From Saprospiraceae bacterium (GTDB taxonomy: Bacteria > Bacteroidota > Bacteroidia > Chitinophagales > Saprospiraceae), in NCBI GenBank assembly GCA_016713025.1, contig JADJPZ010000004.1:1-64000 (forward strand): 64,000 bases of DNA. The letters are read 5' to 3'. This document shows, piece by piece, positions 20,028 to 27,266 of the stretch. How positions within the stretch are numbered: position 1 is the stretch's first letter; each line of letters opens with the position of its first letter. The position numbers and the translations under genes were made by a program. Under the pieces are notes generated by a model, which was given only the letters and a program-made list of their open reading frames with translations, had not been told where the DNA came from and searched no databases.

Positions 20028-20951
20028 CTAATTACTATCAGCGATAGCAAAGCGTCCCATATTACTGTATTTTTGTATTCTAAGTGTTATTCGTTCTTCA
20101 GCATCCATATTAATCAAAGCCGCCAATTCCGTTTTTATATGTGCTTTGAGCGTTTTGGCCATTTTTTCCGGATCAGTATGAGCTCCACCCAGTGGTTCCT
20201 TGATAATATCGTCAATCAACTCAAATTCTAGCATATGTTCAGGTGTAAGTTTGAGCGCTTCGGCTGCTGTTTCTTTGAAATCCCAGCTTCTCCAAAGGAT
20301 GGATGAGCAAGATTCAGGCGATATCACGGTATACCAGGTATTCTCCAACATAAAAACTTTATCACCCAAGCCAATGCCCAATGCTCCGCCAGAAGCTCCT
20401 TCACCTATGATGTAGCAAAGAACAGGGACTTTAAGTTGAGCCATTTCAAAAAGATTTCTGGCGATGGCTTCAGCCTGCCCGCGTTCTTCTGCTTCCAGAC
20501 CGGGAAATGCACCAGGAGTATCAATAAGTGAAATGACTGGTAAATTGAATCTTTCTGCCAGTTTCATCAATCTCAATGCTTTCCGGTATCCGTCAGGATT
20601 TGCCATACCAAAATTGCGGTATTGTCTCATTTTGGTATTGATTCCTTTCTGATGGCCCAATATTACTACACTTTGATTGTCAATCTTTGCAATCCCGCCA
20701 ACGATAGCTTTATCGTCTTTGTAGTATCTGTCGCCATGCAATTCAGTAAATTTTTTACAAATCTGGTCGATGTAAAATAATGTGTATGGTCGTTCAGGAT
20801 GTCTTGATAATTGAACACGTTGCCAACCAGTCAGATTGGAATAAATATCTTTTTTGGTATTTTGTATTTTTTTTTCAAGTTCTTTGATGTTTTCTGTTAC
20901 ATCAACGACTCCTTCTTCGCCTCCCGTCCAGTCCGCAAAGTAAGATGCCAA
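20028..20951 (-). CDS. accA: Acetyl-CoA carboxylase carboxyltransferase, alpha subunit, with altered N-terminus
   Basis: AccA with AccD moves the carboxyl group from biotin to acetyl-CoA, the first step of fatty-acid synthesis. The body is intact: NLTGWQRVQLSRHPERPYTL, FIDTPGAFPG-like SLIDTPGAFPGLEAEERGQA, and GEGASGGALGIGLGDK. The N-terminus is odd. The family begins with a segment like DFEKPI followed by a helix; here the frame opens at a TTG with MASYFADWTGGEEGVVDVTE. I find no DFEKP-like segment in any frame upstream. The altered end lies against an inverted repeat and the start of the integrase region, so the island may have replaced or displaced the native 5' end. Confidence 0.9.
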   Translation of the reverse strand: MASYFADWTGGEEGVVDVTENIKELEKKIQNTKKDIYSNLTGWQRVQLSRHPERPYTLFYIDQICKKFTELHGDRYYKDDKAIVGGIAKIDNQSVVILGHQKGINTKMRQYRNFGMANPDGYRKALRLMKLAERFNLPVISLIDTPGAFPGLEAEERGQAEAIARNLFEMAQLKVPVLCYIIGEGASGGALGIGLGDKVFMLENTWYTVISPESCSSILWRSWDFKETAAEALKLTPEHMLEFELIDDIIKEPLGGAHTDPEKMAKTLKAHIKTELAALINMDAEERITLRIQKYSNMGRFAIADSN

Positions 20952-20985
20952 ACAAGATTAAAATCGCTCAGATTTCTTGTTTGGC
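20947..20985. repeat. 11-bp inverted repeat over the accA start
   Basis: GCCAAACAAGA (20947-20957) and TCTTGTTTGGC (20975-20985) are perfect inverted copies 17 bases apart. The left arm covers the presumed accA start codon. It may be an attachment site, a terminator or an RNA hairpin in the accA leader. Its position at the junction with the integrase island makes an attachment role plausible but unproven. Confidence 0.5.
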
Positions 20986-21050
20986 TTCTGTTTTTCAAGG
21001 AGTTATGAAATTTCAATAACTCAATCCACTGAAAAATAACTCAAATCATT

Positions 21051-21128
21051 TGTCCCCACAGCGACCCCATATCACTAACATATGTTCCCATAGTGTACCC
21101 AGACAATTTTTGCAATTTCTTGGGGACA
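21051..21128. repeat. TGTCCCCA/TGGGGACA inverted repeat upstream of the integrase
   Basis: TGTCCCCA (21051-21058) and TGGGGACA (21121-21128) are perfect inverted copies, extended with one mismatch by ATnTG on the outer side. They bracket about 62 bases upstream of the recombinase gene. They could be arm-type recombinase sites or a regulator site. Confidence 0.35.
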
Positions 21129-21228
21129 GATGTTAGAACTAATTATAAATGAACAATTTTTTGTAAAATTTTGGCAATCTTGAGGCAACATGGATTATTT
21201 ATTAACCGTTTAAACCATGTTATGCGCC

Positions 21229-22479
21229 ATGAAAAAGTTAGATTTTTTAAAAATATCGTTTGTCCTACGTAAGGATAGAATTGAAAATGGTATAGGCCCA
21301 ATATACCTACTTTTGTTCTTAGATGGAAAAAGAACTAAGATTTCCATCAACCAGACCTGCTCTTCTGATCAATGGGATGAAAAGAATGGAAGATACCAGG
21401 GAAATTCCGCAAAGGCCACTTCTTTTAATGAAATGCTTGAAAAGATTCGGCTTGACACAATTCGTGTTTATAATGAAATGAAACATTTCGAAACTGACAT
21501 CACTGTAGACATGCTTCGTGAAAAACTCACAACCACTTCTATTGACCGTAAGAAAAAACTCATGGAAGTTTGTGACATTTACAATTCCAACACAAAGAAG
21601 CTTGTTGGAATTGAAATGAATAAAGATACCTGGGCCAGATATTCAGCATATCGAAATCGAATCGGAGATTTTATAAGTAAACAGTTCAAGGTCGATGATG
21701 TCTACTTCGTGCATTTAAAATACTCCTTTATTGTTGAATATGAATTCTATCTCAAAACAGAAGTGAAATTGCATCAGAACACCATGGTGAAATACCTTCA
21801 GTATTTATCAAGGGTTGCCGAGTTTGCAGTCAATAATGAATGGACAGAACGCAATTTATTTCAGAACTACAAATGCCCAATTAAAGAAACCAAACGCGAG
21901 TATCTGACCGCTTCAGAATTAGATCGCATTATGACTAAAGAAATTTCCATAGAGAGATTAGCTGAAGTAAGGGACATTTTTGTATTCTGTTGCCACACCG
22001 GATATGCTTATAAAGACGCGGCAAAGTTGACTAATGATCACATAGATACCGGGATCAATGGCCGAAAATGGATATACACTTCCAGACAAAAAAATGATAA
22101 TGTTGCAAACGTACCACTTCTGGACACAGCCCTGGAAATTATTGATAAGTATAAGGAACACCCTAAGTGTGTGAACGAAAAGAAACTGCTTCCCATGAAG
22201 AGCAATCAAAAACTAAATGCCTATCTGAAAGAGCTTGCAGATATATGTGACATCAAAAAACCATTAACTATGCACATTGCCAGACACACTTTTGCCACGA
22301 CCGTTTTATTGGCCAATGGTGTCAGTATGGAAGCTACCAGCAAAATGTTAGGTCACAGTAGTATCAAAACTACTCAGATTTATGGTAAAATAGTTGAGTC
22401 CAGGGTTGCATCTGAAATGGAAATGCTGAATCAGAAAATGGACAAAAAAGCTCCAGGTGATCAAAAGCAAGCTGAATAA
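21229..22479 (+). CDS. Tyrosine recombinase/integrase of Bacteroidota mobile elements
   Basis: The protein has an N-terminal arm-binding domain, a SAM-like core-binding domain (about 100-200) and a C-terminal catalytic domain. Catalytic residues visible are the HxxR of HIARHTFAT, the His of LGHSSIKTTQIY and the Tyr in that stretch. The usual first Arg position reads TGYAYKDA, lacking Arg, which also occurs in the IntDOT-like group. I use the ATG at 21229; an upstream in-frame ATG at 21217 is possible. It transcribes away from accA and is followed by a terminator and rteC, as in integrative elements of this phylum. Confidence 0.9.
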   Translation: MKKLDFLKISFVLRKDRIENGIGPIYLLLFLDGKRTKISINQTCSSDQWDEKNGRYQGNSAKATSFNEMLEKIRLDTIRVYNEMKHFETDITVDMLREKLTTTSIDRKKKLMEVCDIYNSNTKKLVGIEMNKDTWARYSAYRNRIGDFISKQFKVDDVYFVHLKYSFIVEYEFYLKTEVKLHQNTMVKYLQYLSRVAEFAVNNEWTERNLFQNYKCPIKETKREYLTASELDRIMTKEISIERLAEVRDIFVFCCHTGYAYKDAAKLTNDHIDTGINGRKWIYTSRQKNDNVANVPLLDTALEIIDKYKEHPKCVNEKKLLPMKSNQKLNAYLKELADICDIKKPLTMHIARHTFATTVLLANGVSMEATSKMLGHSSIKTTQIYGKIVESRVASEMEMLNQKMDKKAPGDQKQAE

Positions 22480-22494
22480 CCAGGGTATATATTC

Positions 22495-22523
22495 GGGAGT
22501 CTATAATCTATTTGTAGGCTCCC
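22495..22523 (+). terminator. Integrase terminator hairpin
   Basis: GGGAGTCT (22495-22502) pairs with AGGCTCCC (22516-22523) over eight positions, one a T-G wobble. An A/T-rich stretch follows. It lies 16 bases after the integrase stop. Confidence 0.6.
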
Positions 22524-22635
22524 AAAATATTTTTAAAAATTTATAAGGTAATCATCATAAAATTATTAATATTTCGTTAAAATAAAACCCCTGCCAGATT
22601 TTTTAAAAGACAGTTCGTAAGTATTAAATCTTAGT

Positions 22636-23484
22636 GTGAGTATGCTGAGGAAAAGATTGCTTCTTGTGATGTCCAAGTTTAATAAAATTAAAGAAGCAAT
22701 CGACAACGGATTGAAAATTAAACCTTTGGATTTAAAAAAGCATCATCAAAAACACAATGAACTCACAGAAGAACTTTTAGAAGTGGAGCGCACTTACATT
22801 TTTAAAGATCAGGCTGAAGAAATCCGGTATTACAAAATGGAGAAGCCTGAATTTATGAAGTATGGTATCTTTATAGATCGGGTGTATGATATGTACCTGG
22901 ATGAACCTTTTGGATTTAAAGAGACTAAAATGGAATTTCTTCAACAGGAAATGAATAAACTTTGTACATTTCAAGAAGAGAATAAAGAAATGTATAGATA
23001 TTTCAAAGCCAATGAAACCAATAAAGATGCTGAGTATTTCCATAGAAATTCAACTAAAATGGATATATTTGCGGTCATATCAGCGACATTTATGCTCGAA
23101 AAGTATTTGTATTCCGAGAAGGATCCTCGTCCGCTGAGTGAAAAACTCAAGGATTACCCTACAATAAAATGGAAAGGTTCCAAAGTAGAATTGGTAGAAC
23201 TCATCTATGTACTGGCTTATGCCGGCAAGATTGAACATGAATCCAAGGAAATGGACATGTTGGTAAAAGCATTTGAAGGTACTTTTGATATAGACCTGGG
23301 AAATCATTACAGGACTTTTTCTGATATTCAAAATAGAGATGATCCTTCAAAGCTACTGCTTATCTTAGTAGATACTTTACGAATAGTTGTAAGTATTCTA
23401 AATGAAAACCTAGATAACAGAAAGCATAAATTGGAGGTCATCCAAAAGATCAAAGTAGCATTGGCTCAACTTCATCCATCCTGA
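22636..23484 (+). CDS. RteC family protein
   Basis: This protein of about 282 residues matches the RteC family, known as a regulator of excision and transfer in Bacteroides conjugative transposons. Diagnostic stretches are EEIRYYKMEKPEFMKYGIFI and the pattern DAEYFHR. The start is uncertain: GTG at 22636, ATG at 22642 or ATG at 22669, all in frame. Being next to the recombinase it probably belongs to the same element. I see no transfer genes nearby, so the element is small or a remnant. Confidence 0.8.
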   Translation: MSMLRKRLLLVMSKFNKIKEAIDNGLKIKPLDLKKHHQKHNELTEELLEVERTYIFKDQAEEIRYYKMEKPEFMKYGIFIDRVYDMYLDEPFGFKETKMEFLQQEMNKLCTFQEENKEMYRYFKANETNKDAEYFHRNSTKMDIFAVISATFMLEKYLYSEKDPRPLSEKLKDYPTIKWKGSKVELVELIYVLAYAGKIEHESKEMDMLVKAFEGTFDIDLGNHYRTFSDIQNRDDPSKLLLILVDTLRIVVSILNENLDNRKHKLEVIQKIKVALAQLHPS

Positions 23485-23647
23485 TTTTGCAATATTCACA
23501 ATACTCTTTGATAGTTACCGGATGATGGGAAGATTTTTCAAAATATATTCTCACCTTAGACAGAACCTTCCGTGCATACCTTTCATTTCTTCCCGTGATC
23601 AAAGCCACATCTTTGGGGTATATTATGATTCTTTTCTGAAGCTCCAT
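23450..23647 (-). CDS. Small HTH-like protein
   Basis: A 65-residue protein opening MELQKRIIIYPKDVALITGR, then a predicted helix-turn-helix (RNERYARKVLSKVRIYF) and a C-terminal helix pair. Very similar small proteins are common in Bacteroidota next to mobile genes. Its 3' end overlaps the 3' end of rteC on the other strand by 35 bases. It may be a DNA-binding regulator, by analogy only. Confidence 0.65.
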   Translation of the reverse strand: MELQKRIIIYPKDVALITGRNERYARKVLSKVRIYFEKSSHHPVTIKEYCEYCKIRMDEVEPMLL

Positions 23648-23965
23648 TGATGATTTTTTTTAAAATTCAATTCTGATACACTATCCATACCTTTCCCATA
23701 CTTTACCCTTGGCTTTGCCATAGGCAAAAAATTAATGTGTCTCGTCCAATGGATTAGCATTTAAATATGATAAATATTCATTATATATAATTTATTTATT
23801 CAAAGTTAATGCTATTGTGGGATTATAAGTTCAAATTTGTTAGATTATTATGACATAAATGAACCTAAATGTAACACTTTAGGACATTCCAAGCACGTCC
23901 TTGTTGATTTTGTGGGAAATGTGATACTATCTTTGGGTATTATTTAACATTTAAAATCAAGTCGT
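23648..23965. other. Intergenic region with promoter for the next cassette
   Basis: About 318 AT-rich bases without a credible gene. It presumably holds the leftward promoter of the small HTH gene, and it holds the rightward promoter at 23904-23935. Confidence 0.5.
23904..23935 (+). promoter_or_regulatory. Promoter of the four-gene cassette
   Basis: TTG at 23904-23906 and TATCTTTG at 23928-23935, 21 bases apart. The -7 box matches TAnnTTTG. The first ATG follows at 23966. Confidence 0.55.
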
Positions 23966-24718
23966 ATGGCTAGACAGAAGAGTTATTTGAAAATTGAGGG
24001 AACGCTTGATGAACTCACATTTTACAAATCAGATGGAAATTATCTGGTTAAAACCAAGGGAGGAATATCCGGGGATCGCATCGCGAATGATCCGGCATTC
24101 CAAAGGACCAGAGAGAATGGCTCCGAATTTGGTATGTCGGCAACTGCCGGCAAGCAGTTGAGAACTGCATTTCGTAATCTGATGATGACAGCCAGTGATA
24201 AGCTGGTGACTTCACGATTGACAAAGGTGATGACAGATGTGAAAAATCTGGATGCTGCCAATGCCCGTGGAGAAAGACACGTTCATGAAGGCTTTGACCT
24301 TCCGGAAGGAAAAGCAGTGCTGAAGGGTTTCAACTTCAACATCAAATCGGTATTAAGTGGCATTCTTTTTAAGCCTTATGCGCTGAATACCACTACCGGA
24401 GCTTTGGATATCGTTGATTTGGTACCCATTATGGATGTGGCTGTTGCTCCCGGATCTACGCACATGAGTATCACCAGTGGATGGGCAAAGGTTGATTTTG
24501 GTACCGGAGAGTTTGAGACGTCATTAAGCAATACGGTCAACCTTCCTGCAAATGGTACTGCAGCAACGGTGAATCTCACACATGCAGCTGCGCCAACTCT
24601 TGCCACAGGAATCCATGTGTTTGTATTGCTGATCGAATTTTTTCAGGAAGTGAATGGTATCCAGTATTCTCTCAAGAATGGCGGATATAACTCACTTGCG
24701 GTTATCGAAGTGGTGTAA
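23966..24718 (+). CDS. Uncharacterised Bacteroidota protein of the MARQK type
   Basis: The intact 250-residue protein starts MARQKSYLKIEGTLDELTFY and contains NDPAFQRTRENGSEFG. I recognise it as a recurring uncharacterised family in Bacteroidota, but know no function. No signal peptide or membrane segment is seen. The N-terminal 110 residues are helical and basic; the rest is beta-like with Gly/Thr-rich segments. It is the first gene of a unit with DUF5675 and two small membrane proteins, with its own promoter and terminator. A structural or particle role is only a guess from composition and neighbours. Confidence 0.7.
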   Translation: MARQKSYLKIEGTLDELTFYKSDGNYLVKTKGGISGDRIANDPAFQRTRENGSEFGMSATAGKQLRTAFRNLMMTASDKLVTSRLTKVMTDVKNLDAANARGERHVHEGFDLPEGKAVLKGFNFNIKSVLSGILFKPYALNTTTGALDIVDLVPIMDVAVAPGSTHMSITSGWAKVDFGTGEFETSLSNTVNLPANGTAATVNLTHAAAPTLATGIHVFVLLIEFFQEVNGIQYSLKNGGYNSLAVIEVV

Positions 24719-24750
24719 GACTAAGATGGAGTAATTTCTAAAGATTTGAG

Positions 24751-25146
24751 ATGGTAATTGAGCTTCAAAGGTTGTATCAGGATGGCTGGACAGATGGGTT
24801 GATTTTTATCAAAGGTATTTTGCTGTGTCGGAGTATTGAATTGAGATGGGCCAATAATGAGCGGAATGTATCGTGTGTGCCGGAAGGTGTTTATCCAATG
24901 GCCATCATTCAGCATCCGAAATTTGGCGAGTGCCTGCTGGTGAATAATGTGAAGGGCAGATCCGGTATCCTGGTACATGTGGCCAATGATGCTCAGAAGG
25001 AACTCCGGGGCTGTATAGCTCCGGTGTTCTCTTTGAGTGGGAATGGGAAGGGTTTGCATTCCAGACTGGCATTAAATTATATCATTGAGAATCTAAAGAT
25101 AAGTGGAGAGAAGGATCATTTTATTGAAATTAAAAGTAAAAAGTGA
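24751..25146 (+). CDS. DUF5675 family protein
   Basis: The 131-residue protein fits DUF5675: a beta-rich start (LQRLYQDGWTDGLIFIKG), CVPEGVYPM, and the family end SGILVHVANDAQKELRGCI. The His and the Gly-Cys pair recall the HxG...GC arrangement of L,D-transpeptidases, so a cell-wall role is conceivable, but that is inference. Members occur in phages and mobile DNA. Its stop overlaps the next start (TGATG), so the two are translationally coupled. Confidence 0.7.
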   Translation: MVIELQRLYQDGWTDGLIFIKGILLCRSIELRWANNERNVSCVPEGVYPMAIIQHPKFGECLLVNNVKGRSGILVHVANDAQKELRGCIAPVFSLSGNGKGLHSRLALNYIIENLKISGEKDHFIEIKSKK

Positions 25147-25403
25147 TGAGTAAAATCATAGATAGGGCAAAGGCACCGACGCCAAAGTTTTTTAAGGTGT
25201 TGCGAAATATTGGGTTGATCATGGCAGGTGTGGGTACTGTGTTGCTGACTGCTCCGGTGTCGCTTCCTGCAGCAGTGGTGACTATTGGTGGGTACCTAGT
25301 GACAGCTGGTGGTGTGGCCACAGCTGTAAGTCAGTTTACCAACATTGGAGATGATGTCATCGGGCAAAAGGGAGAAGGAGGTATCGATGGGAATTCACCA
25401 TAG
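25146..25403 (+). CDS. Small membrane protein, holin-like
   Basis: About 85 residues with two hydrophobic stretches, IGLIMAGVGTVLLTAPVSL and AAVVTIGGYLVTAGGVATAV, joined by a short turn, with a basic N-terminus. The size and two-helix layout resemble phage holins, but no family motif confirms it. The start ATG overlaps the DUF5675 stop, and its 3' end overlaps the next gene by 17 bases. Confidence 0.6.
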   Translation: MSKIIDRAKAPTPKFFKVLRNIGLIMAGVGTVLLTAPVSLPAAVVTIGGYLVTAGGVATAVSQFTNIGDDVIGQKGEGGIDGNSP

Positions 25404-25572
25404 TGATCAGGCCATGGGTACACTCGGTGGTACCGTGATTGCTTTCATTGGTATTGTCGATGGCAGTGATATACTTAAGACCGGAATCCTGGCATGTGTG
25501 GGAGCGATGGTGAGTTTTGGGGTATCGAAAGGATTGCATCGGTTGTGGCCACCGGAAAAGCCTAAGGAGTAG
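25387..25572 (+). CDS. Second small membrane protein of the cassette
   Basis: A 61-residue protein, MGIHHSDQAMGTLGGTVIAF and onward, with two hydrophobic segments (GTVIAFIGIVDG and ILKTGILACVGAMVSFGV) and a charged Pro-rich end. I chose the ATG at 25387 because it overlaps the previous stop. A Rho-independent terminator follows, closing the unit. Function unknown; with its partner it may form a membrane pore or anchor. Confidence 0.55.
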   Translation: MGIHHSDQAMGTLGGTVIAFIGIVDGSDILKTGILACVGAMVSFGVSKGLHRLWPPEKPKE

Positions 25573-25606
25573 GTTGAGATTAAGTTTTGGTTGTTTGCAT
25601 GGGTTA

Positions 25607-25636
25607 GGCTCCGGACGCTGGTTCGGGGCCTTTTTT
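25607..25636 (+). terminator. Terminator of the four-gene cassette
   Basis: GGCTCCG (25607-25613) pairs with CGGGGCC (25624-25630), one T-G wobble, followed by TTTTTT. A textbook intrinsic terminator. Confidence 0.75.
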
Positions 25637-25674
25637 CGTTTATTGAGATTGCAATTTGAAATTGCAATACCATT

Positions 25675-25711
25675 AAAAAAGATAGCCCTGGTCAAATAGA
25701 CCACGGCTATC
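25675..25711 (-). terminator. Leftward terminator after the first paralogue
   Basis: GATAGCC (25681-25687) with GGCTATC (25705-25711), and inside them TGGTC with GACCA, form a 12-bp stem with one mismatch. On the minus strand it is followed by six T (25680-25675). It ends the gene at 25721-26053. Confidence 0.75.
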
Positions 25712-25720
25712 TATATAAGA

Positions 25721-26053
25721 CTACTCCTGCTCAGAAGCAAAGCGGATGGTGGTAGTACGCTCATCCAGATGTGTAGTAATAATAAGACCTGTCTCAGGTG
25801 GACAAATATGATGATGGAGGTAATATCTGGATGTGAGATGGCCAGTCTCCAGCAATGCAGCTAAAACATTATTAAATCTCATGGCTCTGGATACAATGCC
25901 GAAATCCGTGGCCAAATGGCACTCCAGAAAGTGATCCATAATCTGCCTGAGTGACAAGGAAGACTTAAGTGCTGATGTGATGCCCGGACTGAATACGACT
26001 GTGCCGGGATCAAAAGGAAGTGATGGTAAAACTAACGAAGCTCTCATAAGCAT
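25721..26053 (-). CDS. Diverged paralogue of the 26124 gene
   Basis: This 110-residue protein aligns by eye with the next one upstream: HLATDFG against HLRGDWG, a shared Asn-x-x-Ala-Leu segment, and ETGLIITTHLDERTTTIRF against SKIWIITESSREYTTVLF. The family is a small uncharacterised one in Bacteroidota and other mobile DNA; this copy has drifted further. Both genes end in near-identical terminators, so the gene plus terminator was duplicated as a unit. Function unknown. Confidence 0.6.
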   Translation of the reverse strand: MLMRASLVLPSLPFDPGTVVFSPGITSALKSSLSLRQIMDHFLECHLATDFGIVSRAMRFNNVLAALLETGHLTSRYYLHHHICPPETGLIITTHLDERTTTIRFASEQE

Positions 26054-26086
26054 AAATTAAAAAGTTAAAAAATAAGATGAATAAAA

Positions 26087-26111
26087 TAGCCCTGGTCAAA
26101 GACCAAGGCTA
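26087..26111 (-). terminator. Leftward terminator after the second paralogue
   Basis: TAGCC (26087-26091) with GGCTA (26107-26111) and an inner TGGTC/GACCA stem around AAA. It is almost the same hairpin as at 25681-25711, with an A-rich strand (T-rich on the minus strand) beyond it. Confidence 0.65.
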
Positions 26112-26123
26112 ACCAATCAGAGA

Positions 26124-26432
26124 CTAATACTCTGAAGGGAATAATACCGTAGTGTACTCTCTGGATGACTCAGTGATGATCCAAATCTTGCTCTCCATAG
26201 GAAAAAGCTGGGGCGGAATGACATAGACAGAAAATAGCCGACCGCCACCCTGGAGGGCAATCTCATTACTGGCCTGATCCTGCTCACTGCAATCTCCCCA
26301 ATCACCACGGAGATGACGAGCGATACAAGAACGAATAAAAGCAAAGAAAGGCTGGTGCTCGCAGGATGCATCAAATATGCTCGAAGTCTGGACCAGCTGA
26401 CCCGGATGAAAGGCTAATGATATAGTAGCCAT
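26124..26432 (-). CDS. Small protein of the DWGD / IWIITE family
   Basis: A 102-residue protein with FHPGQLVQTSSIFDA, HLRGDWGDCSEQDQASNEIA, GRLFSVY and KIWIITESSREYTTVLFPSE. I recognise the pattern GDWGD...N.AL..G.R..S.Y...IWIITE..R..TT...PEEY from many short uncharacterised proteins on plasmids and integrative elements. Some records call them restriction subunits, which the sequence does not support. It fits the mobile character of this region. Confidence 0.7.
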   Translation of the reverse strand: MATISLAFHPGQLVQTSSIFDASCEHQPFFAFIRSCIARHLRGDWGDCSEQDQASNEIALQGGGRLFSVYVIPPQLFPMESKIWIITESSREYTTVLFPSEY

Positions 26433-26516
26433 GATAATAAAATATAAAATGAATAAAAGAGGTGCAGCTCACTCAGCCACACTAACAGGTGCAGTGCCAG
26501 CGTAAGGTGTCTGATT

Positions 26517-26578
26517 TATGCAAGGTGGAACGCCTGAAAGGCGCAAGCGTAGGATGAGTGGTTAGCAGACCTTGCATA
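26517..26578. other. Nested hairpin element in non-coding DNA
   Basis: TATGCAAGGT (26517-26526) and ACCTTGCATA (26569-26578) are perfect inverted copies. Between them lies a second hairpin, CGCCTGAAAGGCG (26531-26543). A GTATGTGGGGTAAAAAA motif follows at about 26608, and a similar motif follows the hairpins at 30.7 kb. It looks like a structured RNA or recombination site. No gene covers it. Confidence 0.5.
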
Positions 26579-26713
26579 TAACAGACCCGAAGCTACCTTT
26601 GTGCCTGTATGTGGGGTAAAAAAAAATGTGGATTTGGTTAGTTGCAGATTTGTGAATGTGGATATTTGGAAGGTTTTTTTATGTAGATTTGCAGAACCTA
26701 AATAGTAGTGATT

Positions 26714-26896
26714 ATGGACCACAGTGATGACCAATCAGATTTTTCTCCTGATGATGATTTGCTCATGCAGCAGGAAATCATGCTTCTGAAAATGAAGGCT
26801 TTCCACAACAGCAGTATGACAGAAGAAGAATATGAGACTCTGGAAAAGGAAATCCGGGAAAAGTATTCCCATAGACATCGCTCAGGTGATTATTAG
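26714..26896 (+). CDS. Small acidic protein, unknown
   Basis: A 60-residue frame with a run of Asp (DDQSDFSPDDDLLMQ) and a helical second half ending EEEYETLEKEIREKY. TAGATTTG, matching the -7 consensus, lies about 25 bases upstream. No family is recognised, but the codon pattern and charge make it look real. Confidence 0.45.
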   Translation: MDHSDDQSDFSPDDDLLMQQEIMLLKMKAFHNSSMTEEEYETLEKEIREKYSHRHRSGDY

Positions 26897-26930
26897 TGTA
26901 TCCGTTTCCCAAAACACAGGATACCATAAA

Positions 26931-27090
26931 TAAAAACCGATAAGCAGCAAAAATGTGGGGTGGCGGCTTTGTCAAGATTTTCGGATAATAATTTTTGGCA
27001 AGCATTTGAGTTAGAAATTATTAGCCGAAACCCACCGGGCTTGATCTTTACTAAGCCAGAAGAGCATTAAATTTGCTGATCGGTTTTTTT
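26931..27090. repeat. Large imperfect palindrome
   Basis: Outer arms CCGATAAGCAGC (26936 on) and GCTGATCGG (ending about 27083), plus inner arms TTCGGATAATAATTT (26981 on) and AAATTATTAGCCGAA (to about 27029), give a folded element of roughly 150 bases with mismatches and bulges. The right arm is the 53-bp repeat also found at 28747. The 370 bases between the genes at 26896 and 27267 hold no other feature I can name. Confidence 0.45.
27038..27090. repeat. 53-bp direct repeat, copy A
   Basis: A segment beginning GGCTTGATCTTTACTAAGCC and ending GATCGGTTTTTTT recurs at 28747-28799 with 50 of 53 bases identical. It contains a GGCTT/AAGCC stem and ends in a T-run. The two copies bracket the DUF2461/DUF1905 pair. 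Confidence 0.75.
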
Positions 27091-27266
27091 TTGTTAACTA
27101 AAAAGTGGAAAATATTTAACCTATACCGGTTTTGGCTCTTGGTGAAGGCTGGGATTTTAAGCACTAAACTTCATTTGATTCACAAAGCTTGAATTTTGCA
27201 CTTCACTTTGATAGAATCACAAAAACCCTGATTTTGCAAAACGGCTTAATGTTAGCGAATGGGCTT

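Noticed and set aside
21001..21216. tRNA gene as integration target for the recombinase
   Set aside because: No tRNA-like sequence is present at the junction; the accA 5' end is the only adjacent gene.
26117..26374. Frame overlapping the DWGD/IWIITE gene on the same strand
   Set aside because: The other frame matches a recognised small family; this one does not and is its shadow.
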